Shown here piece by piece: positions 29,906-37,154 of a DNA stretch of 37,154 nt (within the stretch, counting starts at the first letter, position 1; each line of letters starts with the position of its first letter). The translations under genes were made by a program, and so were the position numbers. This DNA comes from Occidentia massiliensis. Lineage in GTDB: Bacteria; Pseudomonadota; Alphaproteobacteria; Rickettsiales; Rickettsiaceae. The stretch is taken from positions 1-37,154 of the forward strand of contig CANJ01000044.1 of assembly GCA_000309075.1 (NCBI GenBank), written 5' to 3'. The notes below the pieces were generated by a model. That model worked only from the letters and a program-made list of their open reading frames with translations, was not told the origin of the DNA and made no database searches.

Positions 29906-32173
29906 ATGCCTACAATAGAAGTTAGTCAGTTAATTACAGCTATCAATTCTTATTTTTTAAATGAACGTGATAGTACAAGATCGGAGAATTTAGAACAAAT
30001 TGCAGGTTGGTTTTTGGATAATGGGCTAGATAGATATTATGATAAAAATAAAAATAAGGTATCGGCAACCTACTTAGCTAAGATATTAAAGGAACATAAG
30101 GAAGAAGTGTTTAGTCGTAGTAATATACAACAATGCTTAGATAGATGGCTTAAGTTGGAAGCAGAAGAGATTATAGATTTTTTTAGGAGTAAGGAAGATA
30201 CTCAGGAGCTATATAAAGAATTTAAAAGATATGAGTATAAATACTACATTTCCGATCAATTTAGAAATGATAAGTCTTTTGAAACTCTTATTAATAGATT
30301 AATGAGCGGATCTGACCATGAAGAATGGGTGCTAAGAGATGATATATTAGCATTATACAATAATCGAGAGTTTAAAGAGTTTGAAAAAAAACTTTCACGA
30401 GGAAATATCCTTGAATTAAATAACAAGATGAGGGGGGCTTTGAGTTATTTAGGGATAGAGCTTGCAGAAAAGAGTTCATTAATAACAGAAGATGATATAC
30501 TAAAAGTAATAAAAGAAAAAAGGTTAGAAATAATAAAAGAATATTTAAGGGATATAGGTAAAAAAGAAAGAAATATTTCAAAGTTACGTAGTAATGCTAT
30601 AACAGAAGAAAAAATAAAAGAGTTGTTTAGTGAGAATGTATTAGATAAATATATTCAAACTTCTATTAGCAAATTACATGAAGTTAGTAACGTTGACAAA
30701 GATGATATAGATCAAGATCCAGATTTTGATGAGAATAGAGCAGAACAATTTGATAAAGATAATAAAGATGAAATATATCGATCGTTTTTAAAGGAGATGA
30801 AGTCTATACAAAGTAGGTATGACAATAGTGTCAGGGAAGATGTTAGAACTATAGATAAAGCACTATGGTTTATTGCTTCAACCGATAAACAGAAAGAAAG
30901 AGTACTTCAAAAAATTAAATGGTATCGTACTAATAAACTCAAGATAAATCTAGAAGTACAAAGAGAAAATAACAAATTTAAAATTAATGTTGAGGAGATC
31001 ACAAGAATTGGTAACGGTAATGAAAATAATCATATTATACCTGTATCTGTATTTTTAAAGTCTCTTAAATATAGTTTAAATAATGAAGAATTTAATGATG
31101 GTTGGCAAATACTTGAAAAGCTATGTTTTTATTATGGAAGGAATTATGAAAAGAATGTAGGGTACCAGTTTGTTAAAGAGCGTGTAGAAAATAGTATTGG
31201 TAAAGAATCTAGTGCAAATTTAAGATTGTTGATAGAAGATTATATAATACCGTTTGTATATTATCATTGGAATGAGAGAGCAGAAGCTACTTATGATATG
31301 GTCAAAACACATAAGAGTTTTGGAGATGAAGGAACAACAGTAAAAAGTTTCAATGAGGATCTTGAGGGGTTATATGATAGGCCTGCAACGTCATTTAGGA
31401 TATTTAAAGGTGAAATAAATACAGTAATAAAAAATTATTTTCAAGTGGTAGATATTCCAAGTGACAAAATAAATAATGAAAGATTTGCTGTAATAGTAAG
31501 TGATGCAATTGAAATGTTAAGAGTATGGTTATCACTTTTTGAGCAATCAGGAAATAAAGAGTTTATAGTAAGCTATCAAGATGAATATAAAGAGTGGAAG
31601 AATGAGTGTTTAAATAAGCAAGAATTTGGAATAAAGTTGATAGACAATAATAAATTAATTAGCAAAATTAAACAGGACGAGTGGAAAGAAGATTGGAAAA
31701 GATATTTAAAAGAGCATGCTATAAAGACAATAGATTCACGTTTTAGTTATGAATCTTCATTAGATAGGATTGTATCTGGGTTAGATCCGCATTTATTGTC
31801 ACCTGGTAGAACAAGCAGTGATTCTGGAGCAGATACTGATCAGGATTTAGGGGAGTTTTATAGTGTAGATAATATTAAGCGTATATTAACAGACAGTATA
31901 AATGATAAATTAGTAGATGTAGATTTAGTAAAGTATGATGATGACATAGATAAAAAACAAAAAGAACAATATATTGCGCAATTGAGGCAAGAACAGCAAA
32001 CAAGGTTAATAGGTAAGTTAAGACAAGATATTTCATTAGTACAATCAGCACAAATATCAGAAAAATTTTATATAGTTGGAGAAAAAAGTAATACAAATAT
32101 TATTCCTGTAATTTCCATTATAAGATTATCATTACAAGAAGATAAAGAATTAATTATACGTTATTACCTATAG
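29906..32173 (+). CDS. Giant Tcd-like toxin, N-terminal fragment (frame 1 of 3)
   Basis: 755 codons ending at a TAG that I judge to be a frameshift artefact of decay or phase change. Most is acidic, helical and not recognised; NNHIIPVSVF (about residues 374-383) has the look of short His motifs in polymorphic toxins, but no nuclease core is proven. The final 110 residues (VDNIKRILTDSINDKLVDV to IIPVISIIRLS) are the first half of the module seen complete in the upstream 465-aa protein. The second half begins at once in the next frame. Correction of one missing base at 32159-32161 would join this ORF to the next. Weak ribosome site; translation may be coupled to the gene before. Confidence 0.6.
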   Translation: MPTIEVSQLITAINSYFLNERDSTRSENLEQIAGWFLDNGLDRYYDKNKNKVSATYLAKILKEHKEEVFSRSNIQQCLDRWLKLEAEEIIDFFRSKEDTQELYKEFKRYEYKYYISDQFRNDKSFETLINRLMSGSDHEEWVLRDDILALYNNREFKEFEKKLSRGNILELNNKMRGALSYLGIELAEKSSLITEDDILKVIKEKRLEIIKEYLRDIGKKERNISKLRSNAITEEKIKELFSENVLDKYIQTSISKLHEVSNVDKDDIDQDPDFDENRAEQFDKDNKDEIYRSFLKEMKSIQSRYDNSVREDVRTIDKALWFIASTDKQKERVLQKIKWYRTNKLKINLEVQRENNKFKINVEEITRIGNGNENNHIIPVSVFLKSLKYSLNNEEFNDGWQILEKLCFYYGRNYEKNVGYQFVKERVENSIGKESSANLRLLIEDYIIPFVYYHWNERAEATYDMVKTHKSFGDEGTTVKSFNEDLEGLYDRPATSFRIFKGEINTVIKNYFQVVDIPSDKINNERFAVIVSDAIEMLRVWLSLFEQSGNKEFIVSYQDEYKEWKNECLNKQEFGIKLIDNNKLISKIKQDEWKEDWKRYLKEHAIKTIDSRFSYESSLDRIVSGLDPHLLSPGRTSSDSGADTDQDLGEFYSVDNIKRILTDSINDKLVDVDLVKYDDDIDKKQKEQYIAQLRQEQQTRLIGKLRQDISLVQSAQISEKFYIVGEKSNTNIIPVISIIRLSLQEDKELIIRYYL

Positions 32174-35100
32174 TGAACTACAATAGTTCAGGAGAGATAT
32201 ATAAACAATTAAGTGATGATAGTACATTTGATGATGTAGAAGTAAGTATTTGTCCTAAGAAAAGATGTGGTTCATTAATAAATGAAGAAGTAAATATTAG
32301 TTCTCTTATTGAGGTGGTGAAGTTAAGAGTAAGAAATATAAATAATAATGAAATTAATATTGAGGAGGAGGTAAGTAATATATTAAAGGAACCTGTTGCA
32401 ACTTATAAAGTAATGCACGAAGAAATTTTAGAAAGATATAGTAGTGATACAAGTAATGTAATCAGTAGTGGGCAACAAGATAGTGGAGTAAGAGCAAAAG
32501 AAGTAACTAAGGTAGGTGGAATATTAAAAAGAGGACCAGGCCTAGGTAATGCTTCACCTGTAAAAAGAGTTAAATTTTCTATAGAAAATTTAGAGAAACA
32601 AAAAAATAACATAGATATGAAAGTATCTACCTCAAGTTGTTCTTCTTATTCTTCTAGTAATCGCAAAAAACGTAATATATGTCAAGAAGAAGAATCTAAT
32701 CAATTATTTCCATATGAACCATTATTAGGAGAAAATGTGGAGGATGGTGTTAAAATAAGTTCACGGTTATATTCACAACTAGCATATCTTGTTTCTTTAA
32801 AGTATCCAAGACTTGTTAATAAAAATGTCGAATCAAATAATATCCTTACCTACAATACATATATAGGGGATATAATTAGTGAAGGAGAATTAAATCATAG
32901 TGTGAGAGAACAGGAGTTATTAAGAACTTATTATCAAACTGCACAAGACTTTTTTAGTGAATATCCTAAAAATACGGTACTGGATTCAGTAGAAACAGAA
33001 GTTGATTTATCAAATTGTGGTTGGTTATTTGACAATGGTAAGCACTCATTGTTAGTATCATATGATGGTAATCGTTACCAGCTGTATAGTCATAATTTGA
33101 ACTATAGACAATTGTTTCAAACGAAAGAAGGGATAAATTTTGTAGATATAGAGTTATTTGCTGAAGCATTTTTTAAATGGAGTAGTGGTAGTATTGAATA
33201 TAAGCTTTTTACTTTATCTAAGAATTTGCCTGAAGGAGCTATAACTAAGATGAGTCAAGCTAATTTTTGGGAACCTAATAGAGTTGCTCCTGACCTTTTA
33301 TTACTAAACAAAGGATCTTTCTCACATATAGAAGGCATACCAGCAAAGATGGTAAGAGAGTTATTCCTTTTAGATGGTAAAGTACCAGATCTTAAGGTAT
33401 TACATAAGGATTTTTTTTCTCAATATTTAGCAAAAATTTCCTTTAAAATAGAAGAATTACATAATATTTTACCATCTTTAACAACACAAGAAAGTAACTC
33501 TCTAATTAATTTAGTAAAACAATATAATTTTCCAGTTGATACCTCATATCTTAGTAAAATACCAGAAAATGTAAGATCACTTTTAGAATCTTACCATAAT
33601 GAATTAACTAACAAATTAAGTCTATCAAGAATTATTACTATTCAAGATTTATCTAATTTATCATGGAAAATTCTTGAGGATAAGATAGGTGAACACCCAG
33701 ATGTTTCTCCTGGATTAAAGGAATCATCATTGAAAAGTATAAGGGAGCTCTATTCTGTTGCCTCAGAACGTGCATATGAATTAGGTATAACTAGTCAGAC
33801 ATTATTTTTTTTGCCAGATATAATTCGATCAGCAAACACCGGTAATTTTGATAATTTAAAAGCAATGGGTTTAATGTTAGGTGGTGATGCAACCTTTAAT
33901 CATCTTTACACTGAACTAGTTAATAAATTGGGGCCAATACTACCTGAAGGTAGGGTAGAATTATTGCGAAAACTACCAATAACAAGTCCTATATTTAAGG
34001 TTTTAACGGTTTATTCAATTGTTGAGTTAACTGATAGACTAAATACATTACCTCCTAATTCAGAAGAGAGTAGCATTATCAAACATCAATTAGGAGAGCA
34101 GTATTTAACTATAGGATTAATGATAGCTGAAATATTTGGGTTTGAGTTAGGACCATTGTGGTTAGGGCTGATGGCTGAACAATTAATTTATGGTGCCTTA
34201 TCATTAAGGAAACAATATAATTTAGATATCCCATTCTGGGAAGCATTTTTGATGAATTTAGGATTTGAACAAGATAAATTACAATCGATACTTGAGGAGA
34301 GGCAATTAGTTGATATTAATTTGTCACAAGTAAATATGATAAACAACCAAACACAAATTCCATATGGTTGGGTAATAGTTAAAGTACCTAAATTAACTAA
34401 CTCATATTCTACACCTCAAGCTGATGATACATCTATTAAGTTTAAACCTTATTATAATATTTGTCAGGAGGACAATGTTTTTTTAGCTGAATCTTCTGGA
34501 TATAAAAAGATAGCTTCTGTAGATAATAAGGAATACAGGGACTGTGTTAGCATAGCTCCACTGAGAATATCTGGTACAGGATTAGCAGCACTATATGCTA
34601 ATAGACAAGCCTTTTCTAATGATATTTCACAAAGAAACCTTTATGTTAATTTTGATCCTCGTGAAGGGCAGATGAAACTAGATTTTACAATACAAGGGCT
34701 AGAGGAACTTGAAAAACTTAACCTTAATCATAATAATGAATATAAAGTTAATTTAACTAATCCATATATAATTACTATCCAAATATATAATAAACCCTAT
34801 CCAGATTCTATTAGTTTATCTCAGAATAGAATCTCTAATTTTATATTAGATGATAGCAGTAAACGTATAGTGAGTAGATATTATATAGATGGGACAATTC
34901 CTTTTCAAGTCCGTGATAATACTGATTCAACTAGTATTGTTTTTTTAAATAAGAAACTTTTTAATGGATATGATTCGTATATAAGTGGTAATGCAAGTAA
35001 TATTCAAGTGCAAAGTATATATTTTCAGCAGGTAAAAGATAGTGGTAATATTTTTTTCGGAGAGAAGAAAAATTTAAAGTTAATATTAAACTCTACTGTA

Positions 35101-36489
35101 ATAAATGAGAAGTTGGAAGTGGAGGCTGAACATGTAGAAATATTATATGCAAGGGGAATAAGAAAAAAACTTACTAATATTATAGAAATTAAACCAAAAG
35201 TTTTAACTTTTAACCTGTTATTAGGATCAAGTATTAATGTTTATAGTGGTAGTGATAATGGTGTTCGCATAAACATAAAAAATATTAATGATTTATCTTT
35301 AGTATCTTTCAAAGGTTTACTTAGTAAGTATAAATCATACTATACTTTTGAAGTAGAAGACATCCAACCAATATTGGATACTACTATTAAGACAAGTAAT
35401 TTTCCACGTTTGATTTTATTTCATTGCAATCAGAAACCAATATTAACAAAAGAAAAATGTAGATGGTTTAATAGTTCTCCTGAAAAAAATACTTTAATTA
35501 TAAGAGGGAAACTGGGTGATAAAAGTGCTTTTTTGGAATTTAAAAAGAATAAAGAAGTTTTAAAGGTCTCAAAGAATCAAGATGGAGTTAAGCATATTGA
35601 AGTAATTCATTATGATAATAGTGTAATTGAGTTAAACAGTGATTTAAAGTTCAAGAAAGTTTTAGAGCTTTTTCAATATCATAATAACACCTATTATTAT
35701 GATAATATTATTAGAAGTAGAAAGCTATCTAAATGGCTTATTCTAGTGTTTGAATCTGATTGTGGAGATGATATATTACATCATTTTGAAATCAATAATA
35801 GCATTAATAAAGTAAATATCAATAAAATTAGTTATCTTATAAAGGAAAATAGAATTTATGCTGTTCTTGAGGATGTAATAGATGGTAGTAAATTGCTTAG
35901 ATATGGTAGTAAAAAAACAGTTCCTATTAGTGTTAATGCATCGTTAAATGATAGTATAATCTTTCTAGAAGGGGAATCTTTTAATATTAATAACTCAACT
36001 CTAACAAATTTACTAGCTCAAACTTTAATATATTTTAAAGGAAATTCTCCTATATCTGTACAATTTTTAAAAGATAGTTTTAAAGTAGCTGATACTAACC
36101 ACAGCCGCTATCGCCGTACAGTTGAAAAGGGGGTGGGTAGTGATATAGAAAAGAGCAGTATAGATGCAAGTATGCAGGCTGATGGCTATGTAGAAAATGA
36201 TCAGAAACAGATATTTTCCTTTTATGAAGTATCTCCTGTATCTTCAAGTGCTTCCAGGCCAAAGTTTTGGTTAACGGAATTAGTTAAAGAGATTGGATCA
36301 GCAGTGATGAATATAGCTAAATGTTTAGTTCCTAACTATTTTAATAGTATAACGCAATTTATGCCTGTTTTAGATGATGTTACATCTTTAAAAGAACAGG
36401 ATATTATGTTTGGTATTGCTTACTCTGGTAAATCAGGATCAGATGCACATGCTGAACCTTATTTATTAAATATTAAATGGCACAGCTAG
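32173..36489 (+). CDS. Giant Tcd-like toxin, central part with pore-forming region (frame 2 of 3)
   Basis: 1438 codons from a GTG that overlaps the previous stop; homologous reading really resumes at about 32161. Residues 1-95 complete the shared module. Residues 119-134, KRGPGLGNASPVKRVK, form an exact bipartite nuclear signal (KR-x10-KRVK). Residues about 535-700, with hydrophobic stretches (FLPDIIRSANTGNF, GLMLGGDATFNHLY, LTIGLMIAEIFGFELGPLWL), resemble the TcdA/TcdB pore-forming domain seen in large endosymbiont toxins. A long beta-rich region follows. RYRR at residues 1312-1315 is a furin-type site, succeeded by a hydrophobic helix (FWLTELVKEIGSAVMNIAK). It stops after HAEPYLLNIKWHS because of a 7-bp tandem duplication. 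Family call by pattern only. Confidence 0.65.
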   Translation: MNYNSSGEIYKQLSDDSTFDDVEVSICPKKRCGSLINEEVNISSLIEVVKLRVRNINNNEINIEEEVSNILKEPVATYKVMHEEILERYSSDTSNVISSGQQDSGVRAKEVTKVGGILKRGPGLGNASPVKRVKFSIENLEKQKNNIDMKVSTSSCSSYSSSNRKKRNICQEEESNQLFPYEPLLGENVEDGVKISSRLYSQLAYLVSLKYPRLVNKNVESNNILTYNTYIGDIISEGELNHSVREQELLRTYYQTAQDFFSEYPKNTVLDSVETEVDLSNCGWLFDNGKHSLLVSYDGNRYQLYSHNLNYRQLFQTKEGINFVDIELFAEAFFKWSSGSIEYKLFTLSKNLPEGAITKMSQANFWEPNRVAPDLLLLNKGSFSHIEGIPAKMVRELFLLDGKVPDLKVLHKDFFSQYLAKISFKIEELHNILPSLTTQESNSLINLVKQYNFPVDTSYLSKIPENVRSLLESYHNELTNKLSLSRIITIQDLSNLSWKILEDKIGEHPDVSPGLKESSLKSIRELYSVASERAYELGITSQTLFFLPDIIRSANTGNFDNLKAMGLMLGGDATFNHLYTELVNKLGPILPEGRVELLRKLPITSPIFKVLTVYSIVELTDRLNTLPPNSEESSIIKHQLGEQYLTIGLMIAEIFGFELGPLWLGLMAEQLIYGALSLRKQYNLDIPFWEAFLMNLGFEQDKLQSILEERQLVDINLSQVNMINNQTQIPYGWVIVKVPKLTNSYSTPQADDTSIKFKPYYNICQEDNVFLAESSGYKKIASVDNKEYRDCVSIAPLRISGTGLAALYANRQAFSNDISQRNLYVNFDPREGQMKLDFTIQGLEELEKLNLNHNNEYKVNLTNPYIITIQIYNKPYPDSISLSQNRISNFILDDSSKRIVSRYYIDGTIPFQVRDNTDSTSIVFLNKKLFNGYDSYISGNASNIQVQSIYFQQVKDSGNIFFGEKKNLKLILNSTVINEKLEVEAEHVEILYARGIRKKLTNIIEIKPKVLTFNLLLGSSINVYSGSDNGVRINIKNINDLSLVSFKGLLSKYKSYYTFEVEDIQPILDTTIKTSNFPRLILFHCNQKPILTKEKCRWFNSSPEKNTLIIRGKLGDKSAFLEFKKNKEVLKVSKNQDGVKHIEVIHYDNSVIELNSDLKFKKVLELFQYHNNTYYYDNIIRSRKLSKWLILVFESDCGDDILHHFEINNSINKVNINKISYLIKENRIYAVLEDVIDGSKLLRYGSKKTVPISVNASLNDSIIFLEGESFNINNSTLTNLLAQTLIYFKGNSPISVQFLKDSFKVADTNHSRYRRTVEKGVGSDIEKSSIDASMQADGYVENDQKQIFSFYEVSPVSSSASRPKFWLTELVKEIGSAVMNIAKCLVPNYFNSITQFMPVLDDVTSLKEQDIMFGIAYSGKSGSDAHAEPYLLNIKWHS
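36464..36477 (+). repeat. Tandem 7-bp duplication TATTAAA that breaks the toxin frame
   Basis: TATTAAA occurs twice in direct succession (36464-36470, 36471-36477). Deleting one copy turns LLNIKWHS-stop into LLNGTASDTT and continues in the frame that is open to the window end. It is either recent slippage or a switchable site. Confidence 0.85.
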
Positions 36490-37154
36490 TGATACAACAT
36501 CAAAATATGCTGATGAAACTTTTAACGATAACCATGAAAATTCTCTACCATCTAGTACTAAAAGCCAAAAGCTAAATTGTACACCTTATGCTTGGGATAG
36601 TAATAATCAAAAATATGTTACAGATATTGTAACTTGTACATTACCTAATGCACAAATTAAAGTCTTTAGTAATATTCACCAAGGAACTAATGCTATACAA
36701 ACTAAAAGTTATCATGTGCAAGAAGATAGTTATAAAAATTGTCATCCTGTTGAATTTTATGGACGCCCATCTATATATTGTGAGGGAAAACAGACAAGTA
36801 TGGTTTATACTCCAAGTATTCAGCCTCGTTTGTTTGACAACTTTGATAGTAATTTGATGTTAGGACATGTTATATTACATCAAGTAAGAAAATTATGCCA
36901 TTGGTATCCACCACCAGCTACTGTAGAAGAAGATATGGCAATTGTTGAAATAACCACTCAACAATTGCTTGATTGGCAAGCTAAGGTTGACAATATTGAA
37001 GAATTATTAACATATTTAGTACTTAAAATAAGTGATAAAGAACTACAATGGAATAGAGATAATTTAAGGTACTGTTTAAAAAAAATAGATAAATTAAGCG
37101 AGCAGCGAAGTGCTAGTGTTGAAGTAGTTGAAGAGTTAAACGAAAATCTTAAAA
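36470..37154 (+). CDS. Giant Tcd-like toxin, C-terminal part (frame 3 of 3, runs off the window)
   Basis: The +1 frame relative to the preceding ORF is free of stops from 36470 to the window end, over 220 codons, with a composition like the rest of the toxin. It has no start codon at its head, so it is a continuation, not a new gene. It shows four Cys in short conserved-looking motifs (NCTPYAW, VTCTLP, KNCHPVEFYGRPSIYCEG), the segment SNLMLGHVILHQVRKL, and then a charged coiled-coil-like tail (ISDKELQWNRDNLRYCLKKI). Its position after a furin site and hydrophobic helix recalls the latrotoxin-type C-terminal regions reported on endosymbiont toxins; that is an inference. The gene ends outside the window. 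Confidence 0.7.
   Translation, partial: MLNGTASDTTSKYADETFNDNHENSLPSSTKSQKLNCTPYAWDSNNQKYVTDIVTCTLPNAQIKVFSNIHQGTNAIQTKSYHVQEDSYKNCHPVEFYGRPSIYCEGKQTSMVYTPSIQPRLFDNFDSNLMLGHVILHQVRKLCHWYPPPATVEEDMAIVEITTQQLLDWQAKVDNIEELLTYLVLKISDKELQWNRDNLRYCLKKIDKLSEQRSASVEVVEELNENLK

Noticed and set aside
30990..31060. HNH-type nuclease in the toxin N-terminal fragment based on NNHIIP
   Set aside because: Only one short His motif is seen; no partner Asn/His residues or zinc cysteines support a nuclease fold.
32155..32175. Programmed -1 ribosomal frameshift joining the two toxin frames
   Set aside because: No X-XXY-YYZ slippery site and no obvious stimulatory hairpin; a one-base deletion explains the paralogue alignment better.
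36648..36857. 69-codon plus-strand frame near the window end
   Set aside because: Out of frame with the long stop-free continuation of the toxin that covers the whole segment.

Overview
This AT-rich window looks like a Rickettsiaceae chromosome, an obligate intracellular alphaproteobacterium. Orientia, Occidentia or a close relative is my best guess from gene content, not a proven assignment. The reasons are the very low G+C, long intergenic gaps between short core operons, an ankyrin effector, a mobile-element segment of the kind Rickettsiales amplify (DnaA_N-type replication protein, Dam methylase, histidine kinase), and a giant Tcd-like toxin locus.

Layout. 1-3527 is a mobile-element segment lying on the 3' side of a tRNA-Pro(TGG) gene (3666-3742, minus strand). 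It holds a truncated degenerate histidine kinase, a Dam-type adenine methylase, and a replication-initiator-like gene that carries four tandem 22-bp iteron-like repeats and nested palindromes inside its own coding sequence. 3874-4221 is a small unknown gene. 4386-8600 (minus) is core: an RluB/RsuA pseudouridine synthase, a class I glutamine amidotransferase and SecA. 8965-11284 holds a parvulin-type lipoprotein, an approximately 119-bp palindromic intergenic element, BolA, NadD and RsfS. 11619-15098 encodes a three-domain MFS-acyltransferase-acyl-ACP synthetase (LplT-Aas type) behind a near-consensus sigma70 promoter. 15326-16306 (minus) is an ankyrin-repeat protein. 16723-23139 is PepA-MipZ and LigA-PepP, two pairs with overlapping genes. 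23526-28006 is nuoABCDEF of respiratory complex I. 28484 to the window end is a putative toxin operon.

Most notable content. (1) The ankyrin protein ends with PSAPPTY, an overlapping P(S/T)AP plus PPxY late-domain module of the same layout as PTAPPEY in Ebola VP40, suggesting it engages host ESCRT-I/Nedd4 machinery. (2) The locus from 28484 encodes a 465-aa protein followed by a giant protein now read as three frames (29906-32173, 32173-36489, 36470-end). The two breaks can be read off the sequence. One is a single-base loss near 32159-32161, shown by gapless alignment to a homologous module in the upstream gene. The other is a tandem 7-bp duplication (TATTAAA twice, 36464-36477); removing one copy restores one continuous frame. 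The giant protein has an exact bipartite nuclear-localisation signal, a TcdA/TcdB-like pore-forming region and a furin-type RYRR site. Small gene plus giant toxin is the architecture of large (type V-like) cytoplasmic-incompatibility-factor loci, but homology to CifA/CifB is an inference here. (3) The iteron array inside the initiator-like gene suggests a self-contained replication origin on the mobile element.

The core genes serve ordinary functions: protein export (SecA), ribosome maturation or silencing (RluB-like, RsfS), NAD synthesis (NadD), phospholipid recycling (LplT-Aas), DNA ligation (LigA), division-site placement (MipZ), peptide turnover (PepA, PepP) and respiration (NuoA-F). The accessory parts are the mobile element at the left edge, the ankyrin effector, and the toxin operon inserted after nuoF.
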